A stretch of 64,000 bases of DNA, from positions 1,061,131-1,125,130 of the forward strand of contig NZ_LJJB01000010.1 in NCBI RefSeq assembly GCF_001420695.1, given 5' to 3'. Shown here piece by piece: positions 9,149-17,847 of this stretch. The DNA comes from Brevibacillus choshinensis (GTDB lineage Bacteria > Bacillota > Bacilli > Brevibacillales > Brevibacillaceae). The notes below the pieces were generated by a model that saw nothing but the letters and a program-made list of their open reading frames with translations, ran no database searches and was not told the DNA's origin. The position numbers were made by a program, and so were the translations under genes. Numbering within the stretch: the stretch's first letter is position 1; every line of letters begins with the position of its first letter.

Positions 9149-9240
9149 GCACGTTCAACCGGAATGAGTTGCTTACGACACAGGTCTCGTGGAATTTCAC
9201 GCGACCCATTTTTGCTGACTGTTTTTCTTTGTAGGTAAAC

Positions 9241-10401
9241 CTATGAACGGTACGCTTCCTCCAAGATAGCCAAGTAATCTTCAGCCGTAATGGTGCGGAC
9301 GTTGCTCGGGGTAGAGCCGTTTTTCATTGACAGCTCCACAATCCGTGGGAAATCCTCTTTCTTGATGCCAGGCAAGTCTTTTAGCTTGGGAATATTCAGA
9401 CTCTCGGTTAATGCGGCAATTCCTCCGATCAGCTTGTCGATGGCCTGATCGTCTGAATCTGCATCGACGGCAAATCCCATATAACGGGCTAAACGGGCAT
9501 GCATCGGCTTGTTTTCTGTCGCGTTGAACTTGAGTACATAGGGCAAGAACACCGAGTTGGCTACGCCATGCGGGGTATCGTACAGTCCTCCCAGTGCTTC
9601 CGCCAGGCAATGAACAGCTGCCACGTCGGCAGAACCAAAGCATAGCCCTGCCATCAGACTACCCTCCAGCATGGCATGACGCGCCTCTTCGTCTTGTCCA
9701 TTGGCATACACGGCTGGAAGTGCGGCCGCGATCGTTTGCATCGCTTTTGCTCCGAGTGCTTGGGAGATCGGGTTGGTCACCTTGCAGGTGTAGCCTTCGA
9801 TTGCGTGCACCAAAGCATCCACCCCTGTAGCCGCTGTAACAGCCGGTGGTACGCTATAGGTCAGTACCGGATCGAGCACAGCCAGCGTAGGGCGCAGGGC
9901 TGCGTGCTTCAACGTCATTTTCCGATGGGTGGTCTCTTCTGTGATAACCGCTGATCGAGTCACTTCGGAGCCTGTACCCGCCGTAGTCGGTACGCATACA
10001 ATCGGAGCGATGTTCGAATACGAGAGGCGACCGTCTGCATAATCAGCAGGTGTCCCACCATTCGGTCCGCACAGCGCGATCGTTTTGCCTGTATCCATCG
10101 CACTCCCTCCCCCGATGGCTACCACGACATCTGCGGCAACCTCGCGAAACAGTGCAGCTCCCTCCAGACATTCCGTATCCCGGGGATTTTGGCTGAGTCC
10201 ATCAAACAACGTCACGCGAAAGCCCGCTTCTTCTAACGCAGATTGAATGGGAGTCACCAATCCCGCACGAATAACGCCAGGGTCACTGACCAGCAGGATC
10301 GAAGTCCCCATTTCTAGTGAGTTCAACAGTTCCGGCAGCTCTTTCGTTTTTTCCTTCCCCATCTCGATGCGAGTCGAGCAAAAATAGCTGTATGCTTTCA
10401 T
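9241..10401 (-). CDS. Iron-containing alcohol dehydrogenase (group III)
   Basis: A 386-residue protein. The N-terminal NAD(P) domain has IGGGSAMDTGKTIA and CVPTTAGTGSEVTRSAV. The C-terminal helical domain holds the metal ligands in the usual order: Asp and His in TGVDALVHAIEGYT, His in AAVHCLAEALGG, and His in TPHGVANSVFLPY. Members reduce or oxidise small alcohols and aldehydes; the substrate is not predictable. I chose the ATG at 10401, preceded by GGAGGAG. The longer frame reaching 10596 runs into the divergent VWA lipoprotein gene and is an artefact. Confidence 0.92.
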   Translation of the reverse strand: MKAYSYFCSTRIEMGKEKTKELPELLNSLEMGTSILLVSDPGVIRAGLVTPIQSALEEAGFRVTLFDGLSQNPRDTECLEGAALFREVAADVVVAIGGGSAMDTGKTIALCGPNGGTPADYADGRLSYSNIAPIVCVPTTAGTGSEVTRSAVITEETTHRKMTLKHAALRPTLAVLDPVLTYSVPPAVTAATGVDALVHAIEGYTCKVTNPISQALGAKAMQTIAAALPAVYANGQDEEARHAMLEGSLMAGLCFGSADVAAVHCLAEALGGLYDTPHGVANSVFLPYVLKFNATENKPMHARLARYMGFAVDADSDDQAIDKLIGGIAALTESLNIPKLKDLPGIKKEDFPRIVELSMKNGSTPSNVRTITAEDYLAILEEAYRS

Positions 10402-10546
10402 AGAATCTCCTCCCCACTTTCCTTCCATCATACAAGTGATAGAGTAGCCATTCCAGAACCTTCGTCTAAATAGTGAAAATTTTCGCACCTCACTTTGAAA
10501 CATTCCTTTTTTTTCCACGTCGGATAGGCAAAGGGGGTTTATAGAG

Positions 10547-12109
10547 ATGAGAAAAATAATGAAAGTTAGCACGATCACGATTTTGGTCGCTTCCATGGCC
10601 GGGTGCAGCTTTGGCGGGCAGAGCTCCCCACAGTCAGCAGCAACAGCGCAAGCCGGTGGAGGACAAAATCAGTTGGCTGCACGGACAGAAAGCTCCATGA
10701 GTCAGGCTGCCCCACGTAGTAGCATGGCAGACACCGCCCACATGAAAAGGCAGTCTGTACCTCCTCCGTCAAGAACTGACTCCATGTACTTTAAAAACTA
10801 TGGCACCAATCCCTTTATCTCCACGGATGAAGACAACCTTTCCACATTTGCCGCCGATGTTGATACCGGCTCCTACACCGTCACCCGCAGTTATATCCAG
10901 GAAGGTTCACTTCCACCTCCAGATGCCGTCCGCGTAGAAGAATTTATCAACTATTTTCCTGCGAACTACCCAGCTCCCAAGCAGCAAACGTTTGGCATTC
11001 AAGTAGATGGAGGCCCTTCTCCTTTTGGCTCGGGCTATCAATTGGTACGCGTCGGAATTAAAGGAAAAGAGATCGCCCTTGAAAACAGAAAAGCGGCACA
11101 CCTCGTTTTTGTCATCGACGTCTCCGGATCAATGGATCAGGAGAACCGACTAGAGCTGGTCAAAAAGAGCTTGCGCGTCCTGGTCGATCAGCTTTCGCCA
11201 ACCGATACAGTGGGAATCGTCGTCTACGGATCGCAAGGCCGTGTCGTTCTCGACCCCACCTCCGCTGAAAACAGGCGTGCGATCCTCTCTGCAATTGACG
11301 AGCTCCAGCCCGAAGGATCTACCAATGCAGAAGAAGGCTTGCAGCTAGGCTACGAAATGGCAGCCAGATCCTTTGAACGCGGTGCGATTAATCGCGTCAT
11401 TCTCTGCTCGGATGGGGTCGCAAACGTGGGCGAGACAGGAGCCAATGGAATATTGCGCTCGATCGAGGACTACGCCCGCAAGGAAATCAACCTCAGCACA
11501 TTCGGATTCGGCATGGACAACTACAATGACGTGTTGATGGAACAGCTGGCAGACAAGGGTGAGGGACAGTATGCCTACATTGATTCCTTTTCCGAAGCTC
11601 GCCGCGTCTTTACCGAAGCGTTGACCGGGACGCTGCAAACTATTGCCCGCGATGTGAAAATTCAAGTCGAGTTTGACCCGAAGGCAGTGGATCGCTATCG
11701 CCTCCTCGGATATGAAAATCGGGATGTGCGTGACGAGGACTTCCGCAACGACAGGACAGATGCGGGAGAAGTCGGCTCGGGGCACACGGTGACCGCTCTC
11801 TATGAAGTGAAAGTAAAGAATGAAGAGGCTGGCAAGCTAGGCGACGTCCGCATTCGCTACCACAACGTCTCTACCAAACAGGTAGAGGAAGTGAGCCACC
11901 CTCTGCAGATCCAATCAAAGCTCTCCACCGAGCTGCAATTTTTGGCCTCTGTAGCCGAATTTGCGGAAATCTTGCGGGAGAGCTACTGGGCAAGGGAGGA
12001 CGGCTCCCTGCGCAATGTATTGAAGCTGGCCGAATCGTCGGCTACAGGCGAGCAGCAGCTGGAATTTGTCCGGATGGTCAAGGATAGCCTCGCCATTCGA
12101 GGCAAGTAA
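10547..12109 (+). CDS. YfbK-like VWA-domain lipoprotein
   Basis: A 520-residue protein beginning with a lipoprotein signal peptide (lipobox MAGC). Next comes a low-complexity Ala/Gln/Ser linker and the YfbK N-terminal region (NPFISTDEDNLSTFAADVDTGSY). The von Willebrand type A domain has the metal-site motif DVSGSMD, then the DUF3520 C-terminal part. The fold suggests metal-dependent protein binding at the cell surface. Homologues are widespread and of unknown role. AGGGGG lies 12 bases before the ATG. It is divergent from the alcohol dehydrogenase and ends at a bidirectional terminator. Confidence 0.85.
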   Translation: MRKIMKVSTITILVASMAGCSFGGQSSPQSAATAQAGGGQNQLAARTESSMSQAAPRSSMADTAHMKRQSVPPPSRTDSMYFKNYGTNPFISTDEDNLSTFAADVDTGSYTVTRSYIQEGSLPPPDAVRVEEFINYFPANYPAPKQQTFGIQVDGGPSPFGSGYQLVRVGIKGKEIALENRKAAHLVFVIDVSGSMDQENRLELVKKSLRVLVDQLSPTDTVGIVVYGSQGRVVLDPTSAENRRAILSAIDELQPEGSTNAEEGLQLGYEMAARSFERGAINRVILCSDGVANVGETGANGILRSIEDYARKEINLSTFGFGMDNYNDVLMEQLADKGEGQYAYIDSFSEARRVFTEALTGTLQTIARDVKIQVEFDPKAVDRYRLLGYENRDVRDEDFRNDRTDAGEVGSGHTVTALYEVKVKNEEAGKLGDVRIRYHNVSTKQVEEVSHPLQIQSKLSTELQFLASVAEFAEILRESYWAREDGSLRNVLKLAESSATGEQQLEFVRMVKDSLAIRGK

Positions 12110-12132
12110 GGGGACTTTGACAATAAAAATAG

Positions 12133-12171
12133 AAGGAACCTCCCGACACGATCGTTGGGAGGTTCTGTTTT
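12133..12171. terminator. Bidirectional terminator between the VWA gene and the efflux operon
   Basis: GAACCTCCC and GGGAGGTTC form a 9-bp stem around a 12-base loop, with A-rich and T-rich flanks. It lies between the convergent stops at 12109 and 12190. Confidence 0.75.
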
Positions 12172-12189
12172 CAGTGATCAAAAGGTGGC

Positions 12190-13332
12190 TCACAGGCTGA
12201 CGATCCCCGTCATTCCGGAGCGCAGGGCTCCGTCCTTGTTCTCGATGACGATTTTGACGGTAAACGTGTCCGTTCCCGCATCTGCTTTGGGACTGATTCT
12301 TTCTACATTCCCGCGCATGCTCTTGTGCAGTGCATCTATTGCCACATCGACTTCTTTTCCTAATGCAAAACGTTCCAAGTCTTTCTCTGCTACCCCCATC
12401 ACGACATAGACCTTTTCCGTATTGACCACCGTCATGGCAGCGAAACTCGGGCTGATCATTTCACCTGCGTGGATACTTTTGGCGCTCAAGTACCCTTTGA
12501 TCGGGCTCGTGATGGTCGCATTTTTCAGCTGGTACTCCGCGTTGTCCACAGCTGCCTGCGCCCGCTCCACTCCGGCGGCGTACTGGGCGATTTGTTCTGG
12601 GGTAGCTCCTTTTTTCGCCTTGTCATACATCGCCTTCATCTGCTCTACATTGGCTTGCATCGCCTGCAAGGTCGGCTGCGTCGCCCCTTGCTTTGCCATC
12701 GCCAGATCTTCCTCACTCCGACGATACTGGGCCTCTGCCTGGGAATAGGCAGATTGGGCATCTTCCCACGCCTGCTTGGAGACCGCCCCTTGGGCAAAAA
12801 GAGCTTGCGTGCGATCTCTTTTCGCTGCAGTCAGCTCCACGTTTGTTTTTGCCGACTGATACGACGCTTCGAGCTGTGCCATTTCTTCCGGTCGTTTGCC
12901 GTTTTTCAAATCCAGGTACTTCTGATTCGCCTGCTGCCATCCTGCTTGGGCGTAGAGCACTTCCTCCGTTCGTGTCCCTTTTTTTGCTTCCTCCCATTTG
13001 GCTTTTGCTAAGGCCAAATCAGCCTTTGCGATTCGCAAGCTCGCCGCGAGCTCTTCCTGCTCCAAGCCAAAAAGTGGAGCACCTGCCTGGATCTCATCCC
13101 CGGTATCACGAAACACATTGGCTACTCTCCCTGATGACTTGGCGTAGATGGTCACTTCCTCGATTCCCTCCACCTTACCAGTAAAGGCGCGAAGCTGATC
13201 GCTGGCTTGCGTGGCCTGCTGACCTTGATTCGCATCGGCAGTCAACGCTACAGGCTGCACCGTGCCACAGCCAGCCATTACGACCATCAGAGCAATCCCA
13301 GCCATTGTGTAACTCCATTTACGCATTCCCAT
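12190..13332 (-). CDS. Efflux adaptor lipoprotein (HlyD / RND membrane-fusion type)
   Basis: A 380-residue lipoprotein (lipobox VMAGC near residue 22). A first half-lipoyl segment (VTIYAKSSGRVANVFRDTGDEIQAG) leads into a very long Lys/Glu/Gln/Ala-rich coiled-coil hairpin of about 170 residues. A second half-lipoyl segment (NATITSPIKGYLSAKSIHAGE) and a beta-barrel domain follow. This is the membrane-fusion protein layout. It is the last gene of a three-gene minus-strand operon, 25 bases after the DHA2 pump. Having this lipoprotein together with a second, TM-anchored HlyD-like protein around one MFS pump is unusual for a monoderm. AAAGGGTGG precedes the start. Confidence 0.85.
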   Translation of the reverse strand: MGMRKWSYTMAGIALMVVMAGCGTVQPVALTADANQGQQATQASDQLRAFTGKVEGIEEVTIYAKSSGRVANVFRDTGDEIQAGAPLFGLEQEELAASLRIAKADLALAKAKWEEAKKGTRTEEVLYAQAGWQQANQKYLDLKNGKRPEEMAQLEASYQSAKTNVELTAAKRDRTQALFAQGAVSKQAWEDAQSAYSQAEAQYRRSEEDLAMAKQGATQPTLQAMQANVEQMKAMYDKAKKGATPEQIAQYAAGVERAQAAVDNAEYQLKNATITSPIKGYLSAKSIHAGEMISPSFAAMTVVNTEKVYVVMGVAEKDLERFALGKEVDVAIDALHKSMRGNVERISPKADAGTDTFTVKIVIENKDGALRSGMTGIVSL

Positions 13333-13357
13333 TTTTGTTCCACCCTTTCTTCATCCT

Positions 13358-14920
13358 TTAATCCAGCATCGCAGGCTGGGATGGTTGTTCTTTTGATGGT
13401 TGTAATGCTGCTTTGTTCTCTTTCACGATCAACATGATGAGTAATGCCACAACTAGGATCAATGCCGCCATGAGCAGACTGTCCTGCAATGCCTGAATGG
13501 CAGCGTATTTTTTGACCAATTGTCCCATGAGCTGCAGGGCCGAAGTAGCCGCTTCCTGCACAGAAAGCCCTTTTGCTAGATACATTTGCTGCCACTGCTC
13601 CAAGGCAGTCATCACGGACGGTTGGGTCGCTGTCACCTGTTCACTGGCATGCACCGCATGTTCGATGCTACGCCGCGAAAACAGACTGATCAGACTGGCA
13701 ATACCAATGGAAGTCGCGACCTGGCGCGAAATATTCGTTATAACCGATGCTGCCGGAACGCGTGCCGGATCTGAGACGGCCAGCAATGGAATCTGCATCG
13801 AAGTCATCAGGCACATACCGAGCCCAATGCCGCGTACAGCGAGAAGCCAGTGAAGTGTGGATACGTCCGTGTCCAAATCTACATGAGAAATCAAGAATCC
13901 CGGTACAAGGCAAAAGATCAGTCCCACCACAATCATCGGCTTCAATCCGACCCGCGCAGCCAGCATCCCACTGATTGGTGTCACGATACCCGACGCGATC
14001 GCCTGCGGCAGCATCAGCAGCCCTGTGTCCATCGCCGTTTTGCCCAGCATGTTTTCCGAATAGATCGGCAGCAGATAAATGACTCCAAAATTACCGACCA
14101 TGATCATGCTGTTCACCAAAAGCCCCAGGGTAAAGTCTCGATTGGCGAGCAGTCGGATGTCTACCAAAGGCTGGCCCGTCGATAGCTCACGAGCTACGAA
14201 CATCGCCCCACTGATCAGTGCCGTGAGAAACAGGGAGACGATAAAAAAGGAATCCCAGCCTTTTTCCTCCCCTTTGGTAACTGCGAGCAAGAGACTGACG
14301 AGCGCCGTGGCCGACCAGATGAAGCCAGCGAGGTCAAAGGGATGCTCCTTTTTCACTTCCCCCTCGCGCAAAAACCGCCAGACCAACAGCATCGCCACGA
14401 TCCCAAAGGGAATATTGACCGTAAAAATGAACCGCCAATCCATATGCTGCACGAAATAACCACTCAGTGTCGGACCTACCGCAGGAGCGACAAATACCGA
14501 AATCCCGAATACCCCCATCGCTGGCCCCATCTTTTCTCGAGGCACTACGAGCTGAATCATGGACTGACCGATCGTCATCATCAGCCCTCCCCCTGCCGCC
14601 TGGATGATCCTCGCTACGATCATGCTGCCGTTGCTCCATGCCAATCCACAGAGAAGGGAACCTACCGTAAACAAAAGCAGACTGGCGAGATAGCTTTTCT
14701 TGATCCCGAACCGGATGCCGACGTACCCCGCGAGAGGAATGACTGCCGCCATCGTCAACGTGTAGCTAGTGACGACCCACTGAATTTCCTCAGTCGAAGC
14801 TCCAAAGACATGCATCATCTCGGGAATGGCGACATTGACGATACTCGTATCTAAAACGGCCATGAACGTCCCCAACACGATGGCAAAAACACCGGGCCAA
14901 AAATTTTCCTGCGGATTCAT
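13358..14920 (-). CDS. DHA2-family MFS multidrug transporter (EmrB/QacA type, 14 TM)
   Basis: A 520-residue membrane protein with the 14-helix DHA2 plan. The opening TFMAVLDTSIVNVAIPEM is the DHA2 motif in helix 1, followed by GYVGIRFGIKKSY (motif A) and MTIGQSMIQLVVPREKMGPAMG near helix 5. It should export drugs or other amphiphiles by proton antiport. It starts 12 bases after the adaptor gene at 14933 and is followed by the lipoprotein adaptor. B. subtilis has the comparable yhbJ-yhcA arrangement. A 25-bp palindrome over the operon promoter indicates regulation by a repressor not seen in the window. Confidence 0.92.
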   Translation of the reverse strand: MNPQENFWPGVFAIVLGTFMAVLDTSIVNVAIPEMMHVFGASTEEIQWVVTSYTLTMAAVIPLAGYVGIRFGIKKSYLASLLLFTVGSLLCGLAWSNGSMIVARIIQAAGGGLMMTIGQSMIQLVVPREKMGPAMGVFGISVFVAPAVGPTLSGYFVQHMDWRFIFTVNIPFGIVAMLLVWRFLREGEVKKEHPFDLAGFIWSATALVSLLLAVTKGEEKGWDSFFIVSLFLTALISGAMFVARELSTGQPLVDIRLLANRDFTLGLLVNSMIMVGNFGVIYLLPIYSENMLGKTAMDTGLLMLPQAIASGIVTPISGMLAARVGLKPMIVVGLIFCLVPGFLISHVDLDTDVSTLHWLLAVRGIGLGMCLMTSMQIPLLAVSDPARVPAASVITNISRQVATSIGIASLISLFSRRSIEHAVHASEQVTATQPSVMTALEQWQQMYLAKGLSVQEAATSALQLMGQLVKKYAAIQALQDSLLMAALILVVALLIMLIVKENKAALQPSKEQPSQPAMLD

Positions 14921-14932
14921 TCCTCCACATCC

Positions 14933-15589
14933 TTATCTCACGTGAATGGTGACCTTGGCATTCAAACCGGGCTGAAAGTCGTAAGGTCCTTCGGTAAAGG
15001 CAATCTTGATCGGAATCCGCTGCGTCACTTTGGTAAAGTTGCCACCTGCATTGGTCGGCGGCAACAAAGAAAAGGTCGATTGGGTCGCCTGCCCGATTTT
15101 TGTTACGCTACCTGTGAACGTGCGACCGGGATACATATCCAACGAGATCTCCACCTCTTGCCCGATCTGAATGTAGCCCGCCTCTGTCTCTTCCACATTC
15201 GCCTGAACGTACAGCTGTCGTTTGTCGACGACCAAAGCGACGGTATTGCCAGCACCGACCACTTCACCTTCCTTGGCTGCCCGCTGCAAGATGACCCCAC
15301 TTATAGGAGAACGGATGGTGATGTTCTCCAATTGGACATTACTCGCGACATTCACTTGCTCTTGTTCGGCAATGATCTGCCCACTCTCTACCTCGCTGCC
15401 TTCATCGATCCGCACAGTCTTGAGCTTTCCAGCGACTTTCGGTGCGATTTTGTAAATGTCTCCTGTCACCATCGCATCCTCTGTCTTCACGTAGAAGTAG
15501 CCTTGATAACCGTAATATCCGACGACTGCTGCAATCATCATCACGACTGACAGCAAAATGACCTTCCGATTCGGTTTCTTTTTTTCCAT
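14933..15589 (-). CDS. Short HlyD-family secretion adaptor (YhbJ/EmrA-like)
   Basis: A 218-residue protein with one N-terminal membrane helix (residues 9-27), then the EmrA-type start of the mature domain (YVKTEDAMVTGDIYKIAPKVAGKLKTV). The two half-lipoyl segments are joined directly, without the coiled-coil hairpin found in Gram-negative EmrA, as expected where no outer membrane must be reached. A beta-barrel with ISLDMYPGRTFTGSV follows. It is first in the operon with the DHA2 pump and presumably binds it. The promoter, with boxes resembling GTTACA and TAAAGA 17 bases apart, lies inside a palindromic operator 37 bases upstream of the start. Confidence 0.87.
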   Translation of the reverse strand: MEKKKPNRKVILLSVVMMIAAVVGYYGYQGYFYVKTEDAMVTGDIYKIAPKVAGKLKTVRIDEGSEVESGQIIAEQEQVNVASNVQLENITIRSPISGVILQRAAKEGEVVGAGNTVALVVDKRQLYVQANVEETEAGYIQIGQEVEISLDMYPGRTFTGSVTKIGQATQSTFSLLPPTNAGGNFTKVTQRIPIKIAFTEGPYDFQPGLNAKVTIHVR

Positions 15590-15625
15590 CGCTGCTAACC
15601 TGCCTCTCTTTTCCTTGTGTCATCT

Positions 15626-15650
15626 TTACATACCGACCAGCGGTTTGTAA
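15626..15650 (-). promoter_or_regulatory. Palindromic operator overlapping the efflux operon promoter
   Basis: The 25-bp palindrome is TTACATACCG, 5 bases, CGGTTTGTAA, with one mismatch between arms. On the minus strand its arms coincide with a GTTACA -35-like box and a TAAAGA -10-like box 17 bases apart, so a bound repressor would block RNA polymerase. The shape (10-bp arms, 5-bp centre, ACCG/CGGT) suits a TetR-type repressor. The same site occurs at 16297. Confidence 0.75.
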
Positions 15651-15690
15651 CGGTTCAAAAAATGGGGAGCTCTCTACCCTAGCTCCTTTG

Positions 15691-16251
15691 TTAGCCTTGC
15701 TTATTCAAGTAAATACGTTTTGCAATCGGACGCACCAGGATCGTCGCTGCCAATCCGATCAAATTCCAAACATGCACCAATGTGACTCCGATGTCTCCAG
15801 AAACGAGCTTCATCGCATACAGGACGGAGCAGATCAAGGATAATGCGAAAGCGGCGGCCCAGATCACCGTCAACCAGAAATTCGAGACAAAGAACAGGCG
15901 ATTGGTCGTAAATTCAACGGGCACTACTTTCTTGGCGTATTGAAGCGTAAACGGTTTTTTGGTGACCAAGGATACCACTGACGCCAATGTTAGGATGCCG
16001 TACATAAACAGCTGCGTAAAGTCGAACAGATGGAAGGAAGGGAGCAATAGTGCAATCCAGAAGCCACAGAAAAAGTAGAAGACTTTGATCGTAATGATCG
16101 TCGTGACTTCCCCAAACCTCTTCTTTTGAAACAAGTAGATCAGTACCGCGAGTACAAAACCGATGGCAAATCCGAGGGTCGGCGGCTCTACCGAAAATGC
16201 AACAAAAAACGGAATCAAATCAACAAAAATCCAGAACAAGGTTTGAATCAT
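15691..16251 (-). CDS. VC0807-type membrane protein (intracellular septation protein A-like)
   Basis: A 186-residue very hydrophobic protein with about five membrane helices. Its start, TLFWIFVDLIPFFVAFSVEPPTLGFAIGF, and the spacing of helices match the VC0807 family, distantly related to YciB/IspA. No biochemical function is established. GAGGAG precedes the ATG. It lies upstream of the efflux operon in the same direction but has its own promoter and an operator nearly identical to that of the efflux operon. The two units are therefore probably co-regulated, and this protein may belong to the same stress response. Confidence 0.7.
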   Translation of the reverse strand: MIQTLFWIFVDLIPFFVAFSVEPPTLGFAIGFVLAVLIYLFQKKRFGEVTTIITIKVFYFFCGFWIALLLPSFHLFDFTQLFMYGILTLASVVSLVTKKPFTLQYAKKVVPVEFTTNRLFFVSNFWLTVIWAAAFALSLICSVLYAMKLVSGDIGVTLVHVWNLIGLAATILVRPIAKRIYLNKQG

Positions 16252-16296
16252 GTCTTAGCACTCCTCTTCAACAGATCGTTCGTTATGCTGTTTATT

Positions 16297-16321
16297 TTAC
16301 AAACCGACCGACGGTTTGTAA
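16297..16321 (-). promoter_or_regulatory. Second copy of the palindromic operator, overlapping the VC0807-type gene promoter
   Basis: The perfect 25-bp palindrome is TTACAAACCG, 5 bases, CGGTTTGTAA. On the minus strand it spans a good sigma-A promoter: TTTACA, 17 bases, TAAAAT, 46 to 70 bases before the ATG at 16251. It differs from the copy at 15626 by one arm base and two central bases. Confidence 0.8.
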
Positions 16322-16325
16322 AGGG

Positions 16326-17006
16326 CTATTTTTCCATTTTCCCCTTTCTTTTTTCTACAACTAGTCTCAGCCCCAGTAAACAGATGGCTAGCCATGCCCC
16401 TCCAGCCGTATAGCCAGCCAAGACATCACTCGGGTAATGCACCCCCAAATAGATGCGGCTCGTCCCGATGAGAAGAATGAGAGCGACTACGATCACCACA
16501 ATCGCCACCTTGGCCGCTCGGGAAACGACGAACAAGTAGAGCAGAATACCGATCATTCCATACAGGATAAAGGAAGCCATAGAATGTCCACTCGGAAAGC
16601 TGAAGCCCTCTTCCTCCACTAACCGCAAAATACTAGGTCTCTCCCGGTGATAGCTCCATTTGAGCACCAGATTAAACAGCACGCCTCCCCCTAATGCAAT
16701 CACAAGAAATAACGCCTCCCAGCGCTTTTTTTGCCACCACATCAATCCTGCTGCGACAGTGATGACCATCAAAAGTGCCGACGTAGAGCCGAGAAACGTA
16801 ATAAAGAGCATAAAGGACGTCAGAGCAGGTGATATCCCAGATTGGACCCACCCGATCACAGCGGAATCAAATAAACTCAGCTCTTGCTCGAGCATCTCAC
16901 TACCCAATTTGGCAAACGCATATACAAATGCGACGATGAAGAGGACGCAGAACCATACATATTGTCTAGTTTTTCTGGAGAGCGAAGGCAGCTTCGTCTG
17001 GTTCAT
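16326..17006 (-). CDS. PAP2-family membrane phosphatase
   Basis: A 226-residue membrane protein with the full three-part phosphatase signature: KWSYHRERP (motif 1), FPSGHSMAS (motif 2) and SRIYLGVHYPSDVLAGY (motif 3 with the catalytic His). About six membrane helices are present. Family members in Bacillales include BcrC/YodM-like undecaprenyl-pyrophosphate or phosphatidylglycerophosphate phosphatases acting on the outer face of the membrane. It starts 18 bases after a DedA-family gene. Some DedA proteins flip undecaprenyl phosphate, so the pair may serve lipid-carrier recycling; this is an inference. Its stop is 4 bases from the operator of the next gene. Confidence 0.9.
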   Translation of the reverse strand: MNQTKLPSLSRKTRQYVWFCVLFIVAFVYAFAKLGSEMLEQELSLFDSAVIGWVQSGISPALTSFMLFITFLGSTSALLMVITVAAGLMWWQKKRWEALFLVIALGGGVLFNLVLKWSYHRERPSILRLVEEEGFSFPSGHSMASFILYGMIGILLYLFVVSRAAKVAIVVIVVALILLIGTSRIYLGVHYPSDVLAGYTAGGAWLAICLLGLRLVVEKRKGKMEK

Positions 17007-17024
17007 AAGAGGGATCTATTCCTT

Positions 17025-17627
17025 TCAGCCTGACCGGATGTTTTGACGCCATTTTACGATGAGGTATGTTGCGAGAGCGAGTGCTGCCGCAATCAACAGA
17101 AACGTAATTCCATAGTGACGGATGTAGACAACCACTTTGTACCACTCACGCTCCAAGGCTCTGCCCAGCAGCAAAAAAGTCATGCTCCAGATGAGCGCTC
17201 CGGAATAAGAAAAGATTGCAAAACGACGAAAATCCATCGTTGCGATCCCGGCCAAATAAGCGGTAATATGACGAACGCCTGGCAAAAAATAACCGACGAG
17301 CAACAGGTACGAGCCATAGCGCGCAAACAGCTTTTGGGTGGACTCAATTTTTTTCGGTGAGATGTGCAGGTACGGACCCACCTTGAGAAGAAGAGGCAAT
17401 CCCCATTTCAGACCGATGAAGTAACTAATCGAGATACCCGCCGAGGCCCCCAGAAATGCACTGAGAATCGTGTATGGCATGTGCAGCACTCCACGGGAAA
17501 CCGCGTAGCCCGCATACGTCATCAACACTTCATCTGGAATCGGAACACCCAGGACACCCAACGCCAACGCAAAAAAGATCCCCACATATCCGAATTTCAT
17601 CAGAAATAGATCCAAATGCTGTTCCAC
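17025..17627 (-). CDS. DedA-family membrane protein
   Basis: A protein of about 200 residues. The VTT/SNARE-associated domain contains GVPIPDEVLMTYAGYAVSRG, the re-entrant-loop segment FLGASAGISISYFIGLKWG, and the arginine-bearing RYGSYLLLVGYFLPGVRHITAYLAG. DedA proteins are membrane transporters; members of this superfamily flip undecaprenyl phosphate or phospholipids. I place the start at the GTG at 17627, because AAGGAGGT sits 4 to 5 bases upstream. The frame also opens at a GTG at 17642 that overlaps this site. It is co-transcribed with the PAP2 phosphatase. A second VTT-domain gene lies at 49022. Confidence 0.85.
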   Translation of the reverse strand: MEQHLDLFLMKFGYVGIFFALALGVLGVPIPDEVLMTYAGYAVSRGVLHMPYTILSAFLGASAGISISYFIGLKWGLPLLLKVGPYLHISPKKIESTQKLFARYGSYLLLVGYFLPGVRHITAYLAGIATMDFRRFAIFSYSGALIWSMTFLLLGRALEREWYKVVVYIRHYGITFLLIAAALALATYLIVKWRQNIRSG

Positions 17628-17715
17628 AGTTACCTCCTTCACCTTGTCCTCTTACATCCTATTCTTCCCACATTCTCTGACATGCTGGCTTTTTTCTTGC
17701 TTTTTTAGAAAACTT

Positions 17716-17741
17716 GGCTACGCCAAGCCTTTGGCGTGGCC
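17716..17741. repeat. Inverted repeat, possible backup terminator
   Basis: GGCTACGCCAA and TTGGCGTGGCC form an 11-bp stem (one wobble) with a 4-base loop. On the minus strand AAGTTTTCT follows, so it could stop read-through from the DUF2167 gene. Confidence 0.45.
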
Positions 17742-17792
17742 TTAGTTGCACTTATACTGGATAAGAATCTTATAAATTCTTATCTGTATAAG

Positions 17793-17836
17793 AAAAAACA
17801 ACCTTCCCTCGGTAAACCACCACAGGAAGGCTGTTT
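17793..17836 (-). terminator. Terminator of the DUF2167 gene
   Basis: AACAACCTTCC and GGAAGGCTGTT pair around a 17-base loop. On the minus strand a run of six T follows, 12 bases after the stop at 17848. Confidence 0.75.
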
Positions 17837-17847
17837 GATTATGATGC

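Noticed and set aside
10402-10596. N-terminal extension of the alcohol dehydrogenase frame
   Set aside because: It overlaps the divergent VWA lipoprotein gene and has no ribosome binding site; the domain starts at 10401.
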